Source of the DNA: Clostridium carboxidivorans P7
GTDB lineage: Bacteria; Bacillota; Clostridia; Clostridiales; Clostridiaceae
Assembly: GCF_001038625.1 (NCBI RefSeq)
Contig: NZ_CP011803.1
Coordinates: forward strand, 2,046,001-2,110,000
DNA length: 64,000 bases
Direction of reading: 5' to 3'
Positions 47,877-55,704 of the stretch are shown piece after piece. Positions within the stretch are counted from its first letter, which is position 1. Each line of letters begins with the position of its first letter. The position numbers were made by a program, and so were the translations under genes. Below the pieces are notes generated by a model. It saw only the letters and a list, made by a program, of their open reading frames with translations. It had not been told where the DNA came from and ran no database searches.

Positions 47877-48143
47877 CTAATCTTTTAGTAGTTTGGCTAG
47901 TAATTCTATTATTTCATCTACTTTTTCATCACCCTTATTATTTATAAAAGCATCTTTTACACAATGATTAAGATGTTGCCTTAAAATAAGTAAATTGGCC
48001 TTTTTCAATAATGATTGAGCAGCAACCATTTGATTAGATATATCAATACAATATCTTCCTTCTTCAATCATTTTAATTATTCCTTCTATTTGTCCTTTGG
48101 ACGTTTTTAAGGCTTGTATTGCTTTCTTTTTTTCTTCATTCAT
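47877..48143 (-). CDS. csoR: CsoR-family copper-sensing repressor
   Basis: An all-helical repressor of 88 residues. The Cu(I) ligands of the family are present: Cys in GRYCIDIS (about 36) and His/Cys in RQHLNHC (about 61 and 65). Without copper it binds DNA, and Cu(I) releases it. The ATG follows GGAGGCACG. It heads the csoR-copA-copZ operon. The GC-rich palindrome immediately upstream is the expected operator, giving copper-induced expression with autoregulation. Confidence 0.93.
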   Translation of the reverse strand: MNEEKKKAIQALKTSKGQIEGIIKMIEEGRYCIDISNQMVAAQSLLKKANLLILRQHLNHCVKDAFINNKGDEKVDEIIELLAKLLKD

Positions 48144-48527
48144 ATTACGTGCCTCCCCACCCCCCTAGGGGGTGTAATTAAATTATATATCATTCTTAAA
48201 TTTAATTCAATATCAATTTAAGAATAATTTTTTATTTTAACTTACAATGCTATAAAAATATTTCAAAAAACTAATAAGTATGTTACTATTGTACTATTAA
48301 TACACGCTTCGCACTTATTTAATATCTACAGAGATAATTATCTTGTAAAAAGTACAAATTAAAACATTTCTTATAACCTATTCCTACTTCAGAACAAACT
48401 TATTTTATAAGTTTACATTTCGTAACCATTGTTACAGAATTTATGGTTATTATATAATATAATACTTATATTACATAATAATATTTAATTTACATTTAAA
48501 TAAGTTTAATAACATTTAGGAAAGAGG
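48144..48527. other. Divergent region: csoR operator side and peptide-gene promoter side
   Basis: A 384-base region. The left end contains the CsoR operator. The right end has a promoter for the Cys-rich peptide gene: TTGTTA (48429-48434) and TATAAT (48453-48458) with 18-bp spacing. The -35 box overlaps a palindrome GTAAC-CATT-GTTAC (48422-48435) that could be an operator. The middle is AT-rich with no gene seen. Confidence 0.55.
48158..48174 (-). promoter_or_regulatory. CsoR-type operator
   Basis: CACCCCCCTAGGGGGTG is a GC-rich near-perfect palindrome in otherwise AT-rich DNA, with the CCCCTAGGGG core known for CsoR sites. It overlaps the csoR Shine-Dalgarno region, so a bound repressor would block the whole operon. 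Confidence 0.85.
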
Positions 48528-48539
48528 ATGATTAAAATT

Positions 48540-48725
48540 ATGAAATTCGGCAAACTAAACCTTAATGGTATAAATAAAAAAAATAGTAAAAGTTTAATAA
48601 AAAGAATAGCAACAGGCTCAAAAGTAGAAAAAGAAACTAAAAGAGATAGCTATGGCCATTGCGGTAATTATTCCACTAGAGTTTGCTTATTTTGTGGTAA
48701 ATGTTGGTACAATGATCATACATAA
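48540..48725 (+). CDS. Small Cys-rich peptide, possible RiPP-type precursor
   Basis: Encodes 61 residues. The first 37 are basic and Asn/Lys/Ser-rich (KFGKLNLNGINKKNSKSL and so on). The last 24 hold four cysteines with aromatic and His residues, from YGHCGNYSTRVC to FCGKCWYNDHT. A charged leader followed by a short Cys-rich end is the layout of ribosomally made modified peptides (thioether or bacteriocin type). However, no radical SAM, LanM or protease gene is adjacent. Alternatively it is a small metal-binding protein. ATG 48540 suits GAAAGAGG better than ATG 48528, which touches it. It has its own promoter and terminator. Confidence 0.6.
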   Translation: MKFGKLNLNGINKKNSKSLIKRIATGSKVEKETKRDSYGHCGNYSTRVCLFCGKCWYNDHT

Positions 48726-48737
48726 ATTAGTGAACAA

Positions 48738-48792
48738 TTAATAGTTAAGGTGGATTTTTTTGCAATAGCTAAAAATCATCCTTCACTATTAA
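48738..48792 (+). terminator. Hairpin after the Cys-rich peptide gene
   Basis: 48738-48759 (TTAATAGTTAAGGTGGATTT...) pairs with 48771-48792 (...AAATCATCCTTCACTATTAA), with two mismatches over 22 bp. It lies 12 bases past the stop. Confidence 0.65.
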
Positions 48793-48814
48793 TTCTTTAT
48801 TATTAGTTCTTAAC

Positions 48815-48842
48815 TTGCGAAGCTTTGCTTCGCATTATGCTT
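48815..48842. repeat. Short palindrome related to the ends of the dispersed element
   Basis: TGCGAAG-cttt-GCTTCGCA, followed by TTATGC. Read on the minus strand it begins GCATAATGCGA, the same start as the element at 35893 (GCATAATGCGAC). It may be a stump of that repeat family. It lies just after the 3' end of the FAD oxidoreductase gene (minus strand). Confidence 0.4.
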
Positions 48843-48853
48843 AGACTTCGAAA

Positions 48854-49969
48854 TTACAATTTTTCATTTTTATAGTTATTCCACATTTTCATAGTAGGTG
48901 TTAAAATTTTTAGCACTTCAAGTTTACTTTCATTACTAATTATCTTGTTAATTAGTTTATCTAATAATTTATTATCCAAATTTTTAGTTATTAAATCTAT
49001 ATTTTCATCACTTAGGTTTTCCAAAAATCTTCTTAAATTAATTGAATTGCCATAATTTTTAAATAAAGGTTTTGCAAGTTTTTCATACTTATCTAAATCA
49101 CATAAATCATAAGCTGAATAAATTCCTGTTAATACTGAAGTAAACTGTCCAAATCCAAGTCCTGGTGAAATCGTTCCAAAGCAATTTCCAACAAAATATG
49201 TATTTTCAATTATAGGCTTATCACATATACCCATCATATATCTTGTAATTTCAAACCTGTCAGTTATCCTAAAACTTTCATCTAAATCTCTACATGCCAT
49301 ATTATAAAACTTTTCCCATATGGTATTTATATCTAACCTTATATTATTTGGATAATCAGGATAAGCAATAACCAAATTGGCTTCCTTTTCTGAAAAAGGT
49401 ATTAACCACGCATATCCTTTTGGTATTACATCATAATTAAACCACACGTGAGCAATATTTGTAAGGAATTTTCCCTCAACTGTAGCTCCTTTTATGGTAC
49501 ATGTAAGATCACATCTATAGTTTCCTAATTTACAAGCATATGCTCCATCACCAGTTGCTAATATCACATATTCAAATTCTTTACACAATTGCTCATATTC
49601 ATAAGTTGAATTAAAGTTTATTTTAGATTCAACTTGTCTTTCCAATTGACATTCATAGGAATTTTCATGCCTCCCTCTAATATTTACATACCCTATAGTT
49701 CCATCAATGCATCCTATTTCATTCTTAGAGTGAACTACTAGTTTATTGACCATATCTGTAGGCTTCAAGTGTATATCATAATTTTCTTTAAGATATTTAA
49801 GTTCATCCTTGATAGGTCTATTCAATATGCTAAATGTAGCTTCTCCATTAACAAATCTATCTCCTACACGATTTCTTTTTTCAAAAATAGTTGGTTTTAT
49901 TCCATGTTTCTCCAATGTTATAGCACAAGATAATCCAGACATTCCTGCTCCCATAATAGCAACTTCCAC
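48854..49969 (-). CDS. FAD-dependent oxidoreductase, geranylgeranyl-reductase-like
   Basis: A flavoprotein of 371 residues. The N-terminal dinucleotide motif is AIMGAGMSGLSCAITLEKHG (about 4-23). EYVILATGDGAY near 145 is the second FAD motif, and VGNCFGTISPGLGFGQF near 265 is the flavin-contact region seen in geranylgeranyl reductase/FixC-type enzymes. The C-terminal 90 residues are helical. Substrate unknown. The start is GTG at 49969, because GGAGGTG ends seven bases before it. The longer frame from 49984 would begin within that site. It is convergent with the Cys-rich peptide gene. Confidence 0.8.
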   Translation of the reverse strand: MEVAIMGAGMSGLSCAITLEKHGIKPTIFEKRNRVGDRFVNGEATFSILNRPIKDELKYLKENYDIHLKPTDMVNKLVVHSKNEIGCIDGTIGYVNIRGRHENSYECQLERQVESKINFNSTYEYEQLCKEFEYVILATGDGAYACKLGNYRCDLTCTIKGATVEGKFLTNIAHVWFNYDVIPKGYAWLIPFSEKEANLVIAYPDYPNNIRLDINTIWEKFYNMACRDLDESFRITDRFEITRYMMGICDKPIIENTYFVGNCFGTISPGLGFGQFTSVLTGIYSAYDLCDLDKYEKLAKPLFKNYGNSINLRRFLENLSDENIDLITKNLDNKLLDKLINKIISNESKLEVLKILTPTMKMWNNYKNEKL

Positions 49970-50248
49970 AGCAAACACCTCCACTATATATAGTTTTTAT
50001 CCTTATAATTTTTCTATACATAATACCTATGTTTTATATAAAAATATCCTCTGCTTCAAAAAACATTTACTAACCTATTATTACTTCTGTATAAATTATC
50101 TATAATCTATACATATACATATAAAATTTCACATATTTATTTTCTGCACTATAGTATGTCACTTAATCTATTGCTGTAATTATTATTTTACTTCTGTACA
50201 TAATAACTATAACTATTTGTTATAAAAATAAGTTATAGGAGGTTTATT

Positions 50249-50653
50249 ATGATGTTTCACTTTCCATCCACTTCAAAAAGAGTGGAATTAAATACTGATA
50301 AAGATATTAATAATGAAATTAAAAGAGAAACTTTAGAAAATATTGCATACTTTATTGGCAAAGATGATGAAGAAATTTTATCTAGAATGGAAGAACTTGA
50401 TGAAGAATGGGATATTGAAAGATTACTAGAAGCTAATGCAGCATCCATTGTAGCTTTGAGTACAATACTTGGATTTACAACAAATAAAAAATGGTTTGCT
50501 ATTTCAGGAATGGTAGGATGCTTTCTACTACATCACGCCCTTTATGGATGGTGTCCCCCAGTGCCTATTCTTAGAAGATTAGGTGTAAGAACTTCTTCAG
50601 AAATTAATTATGAAAAAGAAGCACTTAAAAATTTGCTTGAATTTCCATATTAA
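50249..50653 (+). CDS. DUF2892-like inner-membrane protein
   Basis: A protein of 134 residues. The first 60 residues are charged and helical. The C-terminal half has two hydrophobic segments, ASIVALSTILGFTT and KKWFAISGMVGCFLLHHALYG, then WCPPVPILRRLGVRTSSEI, which matches the DUF2892 (YgaP-type membrane segment) pattern. In other bacteria such segments accompany rhodanese domains. None is present here. It has a GGAGG site. The upstream palindrome TATAAC-TATTT-GTTATA (50208-50224) may be an operator. It is monocistronic, with a hairpin terminator. Confidence 0.65.
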   Translation: MMFHFPSTSKRVELNTDKDINNEIKRETLENIAYFIGKDDEEILSRMEELDEEWDIERLLEANAASIVALSTILGFTTNKKWFAISGMVGCFLLHHALYGWCPPVPILRRLGVRTSSEINYEKEALKNLLEFPY

Positions 50654-50709
50654 AAATTTTAATAACTAAATTATTTTAAATTTTATTAATACTATAGAAT
50701 TCAAGATTA

Positions 50710-50753
50710 AAATGCGTTGGTAAAACAATTCTTCATATTAATTATCAACGCAT
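50710..50753 (+). terminator. Terminator of the DUF2892-like gene
   Basis: AATGCGTTGGTAA (50710-50722) pairs with TTATCAACGCATT (50741-50753) with one G-U, followed by AAAATTTTAATTTTT. Confidence 0.7.
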
Positions 50754-50771
50754 TAAAATTTTAATTTTTCA

Positions 50772-50955
50772 TTAATCATCACTATTTTCTAATGATTTTC
50801 TTAGTTTAAATAGTTTTTCCTTACTTGTTACTTTATATCTCCACTTTTCTGATATACTATATTATCCATAATATTCATATGCAACTCTTCTACTAAATTA
50901 CAAATTATATCTTTTAAGCCTAATTGCTTATACTGAATTTTTTTTAAATGTTATT
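50772..50955 (-). pseudogene. Frameshifted coding relic
   Basis: On the minus strand one frame reads KKIQYKQLGLKDIICNLVEE and on to HMNIMDNIVYQ before a stop. In the next frame the sequence continues YSISEKWRYKVTSKEKLF and KLRKSLENSDD to a stop at 50772. Both halves look like natural protein, and together they suggest the C-terminal remnant of a gene disrupted by a single frameshift. There is no start or ribosome-binding site. The family is not recognised. Confidence 0.35.
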
Positions 50956-51113
50956 AATTATTTTTAAAATATACATGGTAATAATGTGATTTTTAAAATA
51001 TAATTAATAGAGATATTAACTAGAAAATTGCCTTATATTATACATCATAAATTAATTTTTAACATTAACTTTTTATAACTTAAATTTATAAGCTAAAGTG
51101 GAGGTACGACCAT

Positions 51114-51767
51114 ATGGAAGAGAAAAAAATGAAAACAAAAATTCTAAAACCTAAACTTGATAATGATCTAGATGACATAAAATTATTCTGTGAAAATATA
51201 ATAGATGAAGCTATATTTTCCCTTGGAAAGATTGTTGATTGTTCTTTAGAAAATTATGAAGCAGATAGAATCAATTTTAAACAAGTACTATTTAAAAATG
51301 TAGTTTTTAATAATGTAACCTTTAGGCGTATAGAAATGGTAGATGTAATATTTGAAAATTGTGATTTATCAAATGTAGATTTTATGGAAGCTTCGCTACA
51401 TAAAGTGGAATTTATAAATTGTAAGATTATTGGTATTAATTTAAGTGAATCTACTTTAAGAAATGTTATTTTTGAAAATTGTAATGGTGAATATTCATTT
51501 TTTAGTTATTCTAACCTTAAGCAAGTTGCATTTCTTCAATGTCAATTACGTTCTTCAGATTTTCAAAATTCAACATTTTCAAAAGTTGAATTTCAAGAAT
51601 GCAGTTTAATTCAAGCCCAAATGAATTTTACAAGTCTTAATGGAATAGATTTTACAAGTTGTAATATTGAAGGATTGGCAGCAAACATTAATGATGTCAA
51701 AGGTGCTTTAGTTACTACTATGCAAGCAGTTTATCTTTCTACTTTACTAGGCTTAATTATTAAATAA
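51114..51767 (+). CDS. Pentapeptide-repeat protein
   Basis: A protein of 217 residues with about 25 tandem A(D/N)LxX-type pentapeptides between 45 and 190. The central position is Phe or Leu (for example FKNVVFNNVTFRRIEMVDV and FENCDLSNVDFMEAS), so a right-handed quadrilateral beta-helix is predicted. The last 20 residues (TTMQAVYLSTLLGLIIK) form a hydrophobic helix, perhaps a dimer or membrane anchor. In other bacteria such proteins can bind DNA gyrase, but most have unknown roles. Start ATG follows GTGGAGG. Single gene. Confidence 0.88.
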   Translation: MEEKKMKTKILKPKLDNDLDDIKLFCENIIDEAIFSLGKIVDCSLENYEADRINFKQVLFKNVVFNNVTFRRIEMVDVIFENCDLSNVDFMEASLHKVEFINCKIIGINLSESTLRNVIFENCNGEYSFFSYSNLKQVAFLQCQLRSSDFQNSTFSKVEFQECSLIQAQMNFTSLNGIDFTSCNIEGLAANINDVKGALVTTMQAVYLSTLLGLIIK

Positions 51768-51908
51768 AATCAACCAATATAGAATAAATTAAGCTGTTTT
51801 TAACACAGCTTCTCCACCAATTGCTAGTATTAGGGAAACATGCTCATTTATCATAAGTTTCTTTGTTCCTTCAATTGAAAGCATTATTGTAATTTATCAA
51901 ATAAAGAA

Positions 51909-51942
51909 GAATTGCTGCAAAATTTTGATTTTGCAGCAATTC
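51909..51942 (-). terminator. Terminator of the spore-coat operon
   Basis: GAATTGCTGCAAAA (51909-51922) and TTTTGCAGCAATTC (51929-51942) form a perfect 14-bp stem. It is followed on the minus strand by TTCTTTATTT and lies 22 bases past the stop of the downstream coat gene. Confidence 0.85.
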
Positions 51943-51963
51943 CTTATTATACTTACTAATTTA

Positions 51964-52254
51964 CTAAATTGTTGATTGGGATTTATCTACAACATCTGAA
52001 AGTTGTTCAGTTGGTGAATTATATGGATTAACCCAACCTTTGTTTACAGCTAATTCAGTAAGTGCTGAATGACCACCAACCACCTCATTAAGGCTAGCTG
52101 AATAAAGTGCTCTTAATTCTGGTGTAGTACTTGTCATTGTTGCATTTAGATAAGCATCTGCGGCACTTTTAGCAGATGAAAGCATACTTCCTGATATAAC
52201 TTCATCATTTATATCAGTAGTATTTTTAACTATATTACTTAGAATAACTGACAT
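51964..52254 (-). CDS. CotF-like spore coat protein
   Basis: A helical protein of 96 residues. The stretch SAKSAADAYLNATMTSTTPE, then LRALYSASLNEVV, and the closing ELAVNKGWVNPYNSPTEQL matches the C-terminal half of coat-F family proteins. It is made in the mother cell and part of the spore coat. The ATG follows AAGGAGGT. It is 15 bases downstream of a second coat gene, so the pair covers what one CotF protein contains in Bacillus. Confidence 0.85.
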   Translation of the reverse strand: MSVILSNIVKNTTDINDEVISGSMLSSAKSAADAYLNATMTSTTPELRALYSASLNEVVGGHSALTELAVNKGWVNPYNSPTEQLSDVVDKSQSTI

Positions 52255-52269
52255 GACGCTTTACCTCCT

Positions 52270-52476
52270 TTATACACTTGTAACACTATTCTCATTAATA
52301 AATTGCTGTATACCCTTAACTCTACCTTCAGCCGCCAATATACCTGCTTCTGCTTGTTTTTTTAATTCATCATCTGTTATAAGTGTTTGCATTGTTCTTA
52401 AAATTGCCAAACCATCACTCTCAAACTTTAATAATCCTGTTAATGAAAGCACTTCTCCTTCAGCAAGTTTTCTCAT
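52270..52476 (-). CDS. CotF-related small coat protein
   Basis: A protein of 68 residues with two helices: EGEVLSLTGLLKFESDGLAI and ITDDELKKQAEAGILAAEGR. This resembles the N-terminal helical half of CotF-type coat proteins. The ATG at 52476 is preferred because GGAGG is seven bases upstream. The in-frame TTG at 52482 lies too close. It is the first gene of a two-gene sporulation unit. A sigma-E/K-type promoter could not be recognised. Confidence 0.75.
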   Translation of the reverse strand: MRKLAEGEVLSLTGLLKFESDGLAILRTMQTLITDDELKKQAEAGILAAEGRVKGIQQFINENSVTSV

Positions 52477-52666
52477 TTTCAAACCTCCATTTCTTATATG
52501 TATTAATTCTGAATTAGTATATGTAGTTTAGATTATATTAAACGCTGCATTTATATTATTTTGTAAAAATAAAAATTATGTAATAATTATTATTGATTTA
52601 TTTTTTAATTCTGTTATAATATATATTATTAGGAAACAATTAATAAAACTTTGAGGAGGCATATAA

Positions 52667-53074
52667 ATGTTTGAATGGAAAGAAGAATATGAAACAAAAA
52701 TAGAAATTATAGATGAACAACATAAGGAATTATTTAATATTGCAAATGAATCTTATGCTCTTTTAAAAAATGATTTAATTTTAGATAAATATGATAAGGT
52801 AGTAGAAATAATAAATAGATTACTTGATTATTGTGAATACCATTTTTCTACAGAAGAACAATACCAATTAAGTATAGGTTATAAAAAATTTCTAAGTCAC
52901 AAAGTACAACATGAAGAATTTATTAAAAAACTTAGAGATGAAAATTTAAAAAAAATGGATGAAAATCAAGATGAATATCTAATGAACATATTGGAATTTT
53001 TCATGAAATGGATCACAGGACACATATTAGCTAGAGATATGGATTATGTTCAATATGCTAGAACACTAGCTTAA
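52667..53074 (+). CDS. Bacteriohemerythrin
   Basis: A four-helix O2-binding protein of 135 residues. All di-iron ligands are in place: His in DEQHKELF (about 20), HFSTE (His and Glu, about 61-65), HKVQH (about 80-84) and the terminal HILARD (His and Asp). The N-terminal FEWKEEYETKIEIIDEQHKEL is the family signature. In anaerobes these proteins bind O2 or help aerotolerance. The ATG follows GAGGAGGC. It is monocistronic and ends at a strong terminator. Confidence 0.95.
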   Translation: MFEWKEEYETKIEIIDEQHKELFNIANESYALLKNDLILDKYDKVVEIINRLLDYCEYHFSTEEQYQLSIGYKKFLSHKVQHEEFIKKLRDENLKKMDENQDEYLMNILEFFMKWITGHILARDMDYVQYARTLA

Positions 53075-53076
53075 TT

Positions 53077-53124
53077 AAAAAAGCTATGAAATTATAATAA
53101 ACATTGTAATTTCATAGCTTTTTT
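53077..53124. terminator. Bidirectional terminator after hemerythrin
   Basis: AAAAAAGCTATGAAATTA (53077-53094) pairs perfectly with TAATTTCATAGCTTTTTT (53107-53124). It stands between convergent genes and has almost the same stem as the terminator at 7558-7607. Confidence 0.9.
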
Positions 53125-53145
53125 ATACATTTTCAAATGTAATTA

Positions 53146-53568
53146 TTACCTAAGTAAAGGCATGCTTCCTGTAAGTTTATTAACTTTTTTCTTATTTCCA
53201 CATATAGTAAGTCCAAAATAAGTATGCTCTTCTTCTAAAGTACCTGATGCCTTTTCAATATACTGACTGTAAACATTGCAGCTTTGAGCAACATCAGAAA
53301 AATCTACTACAACCATATCCTGAAAATCAGTAGTATAAAGTTTTTCCCTTAAATCTCTAAGAATTTCTTTATTGCCTTTTAAGATTGGTACGGGTATTGT
53401 TGTAATGCCTAAATGTGTTTTTCCTGAAGCATCAACAACATCTTCACCTACCAATTCTGGAACATATTTTCCTAGTGTAATACTCAATATTGATGCGGTA
53501 TTTGCAATAATTCCTAGTGGAAGATTTTCGTTTATAACTATAACACATTTTGTATCCTTTTCCTTCAT
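53146..53568 (-). CDS. DUF2000 family protein
   Basis: A soluble protein of 140 residues. The KCVIVINENLPLGIIANTAS opening and the later GKTHLGITTIPVPILKG stretch match DUF2000 (peptidyl-tRNA-hydrolase-like fold, no known reaction). It overlaps the AraC-type regulator gene by four bases (ATGA), so the two are translationally coupled. This AraC-DUF2000 pairing recurs in Firmicutes, which suggests that DUF2000 handles whatever the regulator responds to. Confidence 0.82.
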   Translation of the reverse strand: MKEKDTKCVIVINENLPLGIIANTASILSITLGKYVPELVGEDVVDASGKTHLGITTIPVPILKGNKEILRDLREKLYTTDFQDMVVVDFSDVAQSCNVYSQYIEKASGTLEEEHTYFGLTICGNKKKVNKLTGSMPLLR

Positions 53569-54395
53569 TCTTTATCTCCTTCTTGTATAAAAATTTTCAT
53601 ATACTGCTTTGGTGTTAAACCAATAAATTTTTTAAAAAAATTTGTAAAATGGCTTTGATCTGTAAATCCAGTTTGCAGGGCAACATCTATTGGTGCAATT
53701 CCCTGTTCTAAAAGCTTCTTGGCCTTACTAATACGAATGCTTTCAAGATAACCATATGGTGTTATTCCTTTTTGTTTTGTAAAAGAACGTAATAAATAAT
53801 ATTTATTTAATCCTGTTAATTCGCTCAATTTGTTTAATGTAATACTTTCCATGTAATTTTCCTCTAAAAAATCACATATAGTTTTAATTTCTGTATTGGC
53901 CTCCCTTAAAGTGTCTACAGTAACTGCATCTGCATATTCAGTTATCAACTGTTCAATTATAAATAAAAAAATTTCTTCTTTCTTAAAATCTCTTTCCTCA
54001 TTCATAATCATAAGATACAATTCCTGTAAAGAAGGTACAATATCGCTATTAAAAACTGCATTTTCTTTAAAATATGGCACATAATCTTTCCCTGTTATTT
54101 CAAACACCACTTTTTTCATTACCTCAGTCTTTATGTTCATACATCGATAGTCAAGGGTTCCACCATCAATTTGCTGACAGGTATGATTATCACCAGGATT
54201 GAATAATAACAGATCTCCTCTTTCAATTACATATTCTTTGTTTTTACAAAATAACTGCCGTCGTCCACTTTCAATAAAACCTATAACATAATATTCATGA
54301 AAATGATTGGGAAACTTCTGCTTAATGCCTTTAAAATTATAAGCTTCTATATCCAAATCTATATCAAAACAAACAGTTCGATTCTCTTTTTGCAC
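53565..54395 (-). CDS. AraC-family transcriptional regulator with cupin sensor
   Basis: A regulator of 276 residues. An N-terminal cupin-like ligand domain (about 15-100; FPNHFHEYYVIGFIESGRRQ) is followed by a C-terminal pair of helix-turn-helix motifs: ITLNKLSELTGLNKYYLLRS (about 180-200) and IAPIDVALQTGFTDQSHFTNF (about 230-250). Effector unknown. The start is GTG at 54395 behind AAAGGAGG. It is upstream of, and coupled to, the DUF2000 gene. Confidence 0.9.
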   Translation of the reverse strand: MQKENRTVCFDIDLDIEAYNFKGIKQKFPNHFHEYYVIGFIESGRRQLFCKNKEYVIERGDLLLFNPGDNHTCQQIDGGTLDYRCMNIKTEVMKKVVFEITGKDYVPYFKENAVFNSDIVPSLQELYLMIMNEERDFKKEEIFLFIIEQLITEYADAVTVDTLREANTEIKTICDFLEENYMESITLNKLSELTGLNKYYLLRSFTKQKGITPYGYLESIRISKAKKLLEQGIAPIDVALQTGFTDQSHFTNFFKKFIGLTPKQYMKIFIQEGDKE

Positions 54396-54542
54396 TTATG
54401 TTCCTCCTTTCCTTTTGTTTTTTATAGAATAACATAAACAAGTTCAATGTTTCTTGTATAATATTGACTAAATTCTATCTTAAATAAAAAAATATAAAAT
54501 CACAGTATATACTTTTAGTATATAAAAAGCTATATCATTTAT

Positions 54543-54571
54543 TGACATACATATCATTAAATGATATAGTT
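54543..54571 (+). promoter_or_regulatory. Promoter of the padR operon
   Basis: TTGACA (54543-54548) and TATAGT (54566-54571) with 17-bp spacing. The spacer contains one of the palindromic repeats listed at 54551-54604, so a bound repressor would cover the promoter. Confidence 0.7.
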
Positions 54572-54604
54572 TATTTAACGATATATCATTTAATGATATA
54601 TGAT
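54551..54604 (+). promoter_or_regulatory. Tandem PadR-type operators
   Basis: Two AT-rich palindromes: CATATCATTAAATGATATA (54551-54569) and ATATATCATTTAATGATATAT (54582-54602). Each contains the ATATCAT-n-ATGATAT arrangement. They cover the promoter and run up to the ribosome-binding site of the padR-type gene. A further half-site, CTATATCATTTA, lies at about 54531-54542. Autorepression by the PadR protein is inferred. Confidence 0.75.
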
Positions 54605-54621
54605 AGGAGGTGAACATAGTT

Positions 54622-54954
54622 GTGGCTAGAAATGATTCTTTAAAAATGGGTGAACTCACTGATGCTTACTATTACATTTTGCTTTCTTTAATAAATCCTA
54701 AACATGGTTATTTAATTATGAAGTCCGTAGAAGAAATGTCTGAAGGCAAATTTTCAATAGGTCCTGCATCATTATATACAAGTATAAAAAAACTTCTTGA
54801 TGCAGAATTAATAAATCTTACAGAAGAATCAGATCAAAAAAAAATTTATATTGCTACAGATAAAGGAATTAAATTCTTAAAAAATGAAATTGAAAGAAAA
54901 AGAAAAATGATTGAAATTGCTGAAAAGGTATTTAATGATAAGGAGATGTTATAA
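54622..54954 (+). CDS. PadR-family transcriptional regulator
   Basis: A winged-helix repressor of 110 residues. The pattern YYYILLSLINPKHGYLIMKSVEE, with ASLYTSIKKLLDAELI as the recognition region, is typical of PadR. The C-terminal helix (NEIERKRKMIEIAEKVFND) is for dimerisation. The start is GTG at 54622, because AGGAGG (54605-54610) is 11 bases upstream. The GTG at 54610 falls inside that site. It is followed after three bases by a DUF2812 membrane protein, the usual partner. Cluster is controlled by the upstream palindromes. Confidence 0.9.
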   Translation: MARNDSLKMGELTDAYYYILLSLINPKHGYLIMKSVEEMSEGKFSIGPASLYTSIKKLLDAELINLTEESDQKKIYIATDKGIKFLKNEIERKRKMIEIAEKVFNDKEML

Positions 54955-54957
54955 AAT

Positions 54958-55671
54958 ATGTCAGATACTAAATATGTTATGAGCAAAGGAATAGCATTTT
55001 CAGAACATGAGGAAATGCAAATATTATCTGAATATGCTAGTAAAGGTTGGATTTTATATAAATTTGCTTTTTTAGGATATAAATTAAAAAAGGCCAATCC
55101 CCAAAAATTACAATATGCTTTAGATTATAGAAATAATACCGATAAAGAATATTTTTCATATTTTGAAGAAGCAGGATGGCATCATGTATGTTCCGCTGCG
55201 AATATGATTCATATATTCAGTGCTCCTGAAGGAACAAAACCAATTTATACTGATAATAATACTGAATCAGAAAAATATATAAGTGAATATAAGTCTATGA
55301 AGAAAGTAGCAATACCATCTTTGTTATGTTCTATTTTATTTATCGTTTTGACGCTTATTGCTGTATATAATCATATACCGTATGCATATGGAATAATTTT
55401 TGGTATTCTTTTATTACCTACAGTAATACTTGCTGTTATTACAACATTACCATGTATAGCTTATTATAAAAAAATAAATGAAACTGAAAGAGTTTATTCT
55501 TCTAGTAAAAAGCACAAAATAGTAGATAAATTATCAGTACTTATGGTTATAATACTAATATCTTTAACTACTTTAATGTTTCTTGATGTTATACACATGA
55601 GTGGCATAGTATTTTATCCTATTATCTTAATTACTCTTCTGTTAACATCATTTAGCTGTTTTATGAAGTAA
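54958..55671 (+). CDS. DUF2812 membrane protein
   Basis: A protein of 237 residues. The N-terminal soluble part (1-100), with EEMQILSEYASKGWILYKF and EEAGWHHVCSAANMIHIFSA, is DUF2812. Four hydrophobic helices follow (about 118-140, 143-167, 190-210 and 213-235). DUF2812 proteins are almost always encoded beside PadR regulators and may act as a membrane sensor or effector. The function is unknown. It is only three bases behind the padR-type gene, so co-transcription is sure. The stop is followed at once by the 56-kb palindromic element. Confidence 0.85.
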   Translation: MSDTKYVMSKGIAFSEHEEMQILSEYASKGWILYKFAFLGYKLKKANPQKLQYALDYRNNTDKEYFSYFEEAGWHHVCSAANMIHIFSAPEGTKPIYTDNNTESEKYISEYKSMKKVAIPSLLCSILFIVLTLIAVYNHIPYAYGIIFGILLLPTVILAVITTLPCIAYYKKINETERVYSSSKKHKIVDKLSVLMVIILISLTTLMFLDVIHMSGIVFYPIILITLLLTSFSCFMK

Positions 55672-55704
55672 AAAATTTATTAGAGAATAATGTTCAATAA
55701 TAAA

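Larger units (their letters stand above)
50654..51113. other. Intergenic region with terminator and coding relic
   Basis: A 460-base gap. It contains the terminator at 50710-50753 and a frameshifted coding relic on the minus strand (50772-50955). The AT-rich promoter region of the pentapeptide-repeat gene takes up the rest (51000-51100). No intact gene was found. Confidence 0.5.

Noticed and set aside
47304..47888. Long open frame antisense to the HMA domains of copA
   Set aside because: It mirrors the repeated HMA coding sequence, has no ribosome-binding site and repeats the same low-information peptide three times. It is a shadow of copA.
51789..51884. 31-codon minus-strand ORF downstream of the coat-gene terminator
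   Set aside because: No ribosome-binding site, no recognised family, and its end coincides with a hairpin (AAGCTGT/ACAGCTT, 51791-51811) that is better read as a terminator for the plus-strand pentapeptide gene.
53896..54084. Open frames antisense to the araC-type gene
   Set aside because: Typical antisense shadows in AT-rich coding DNA, without start signals.
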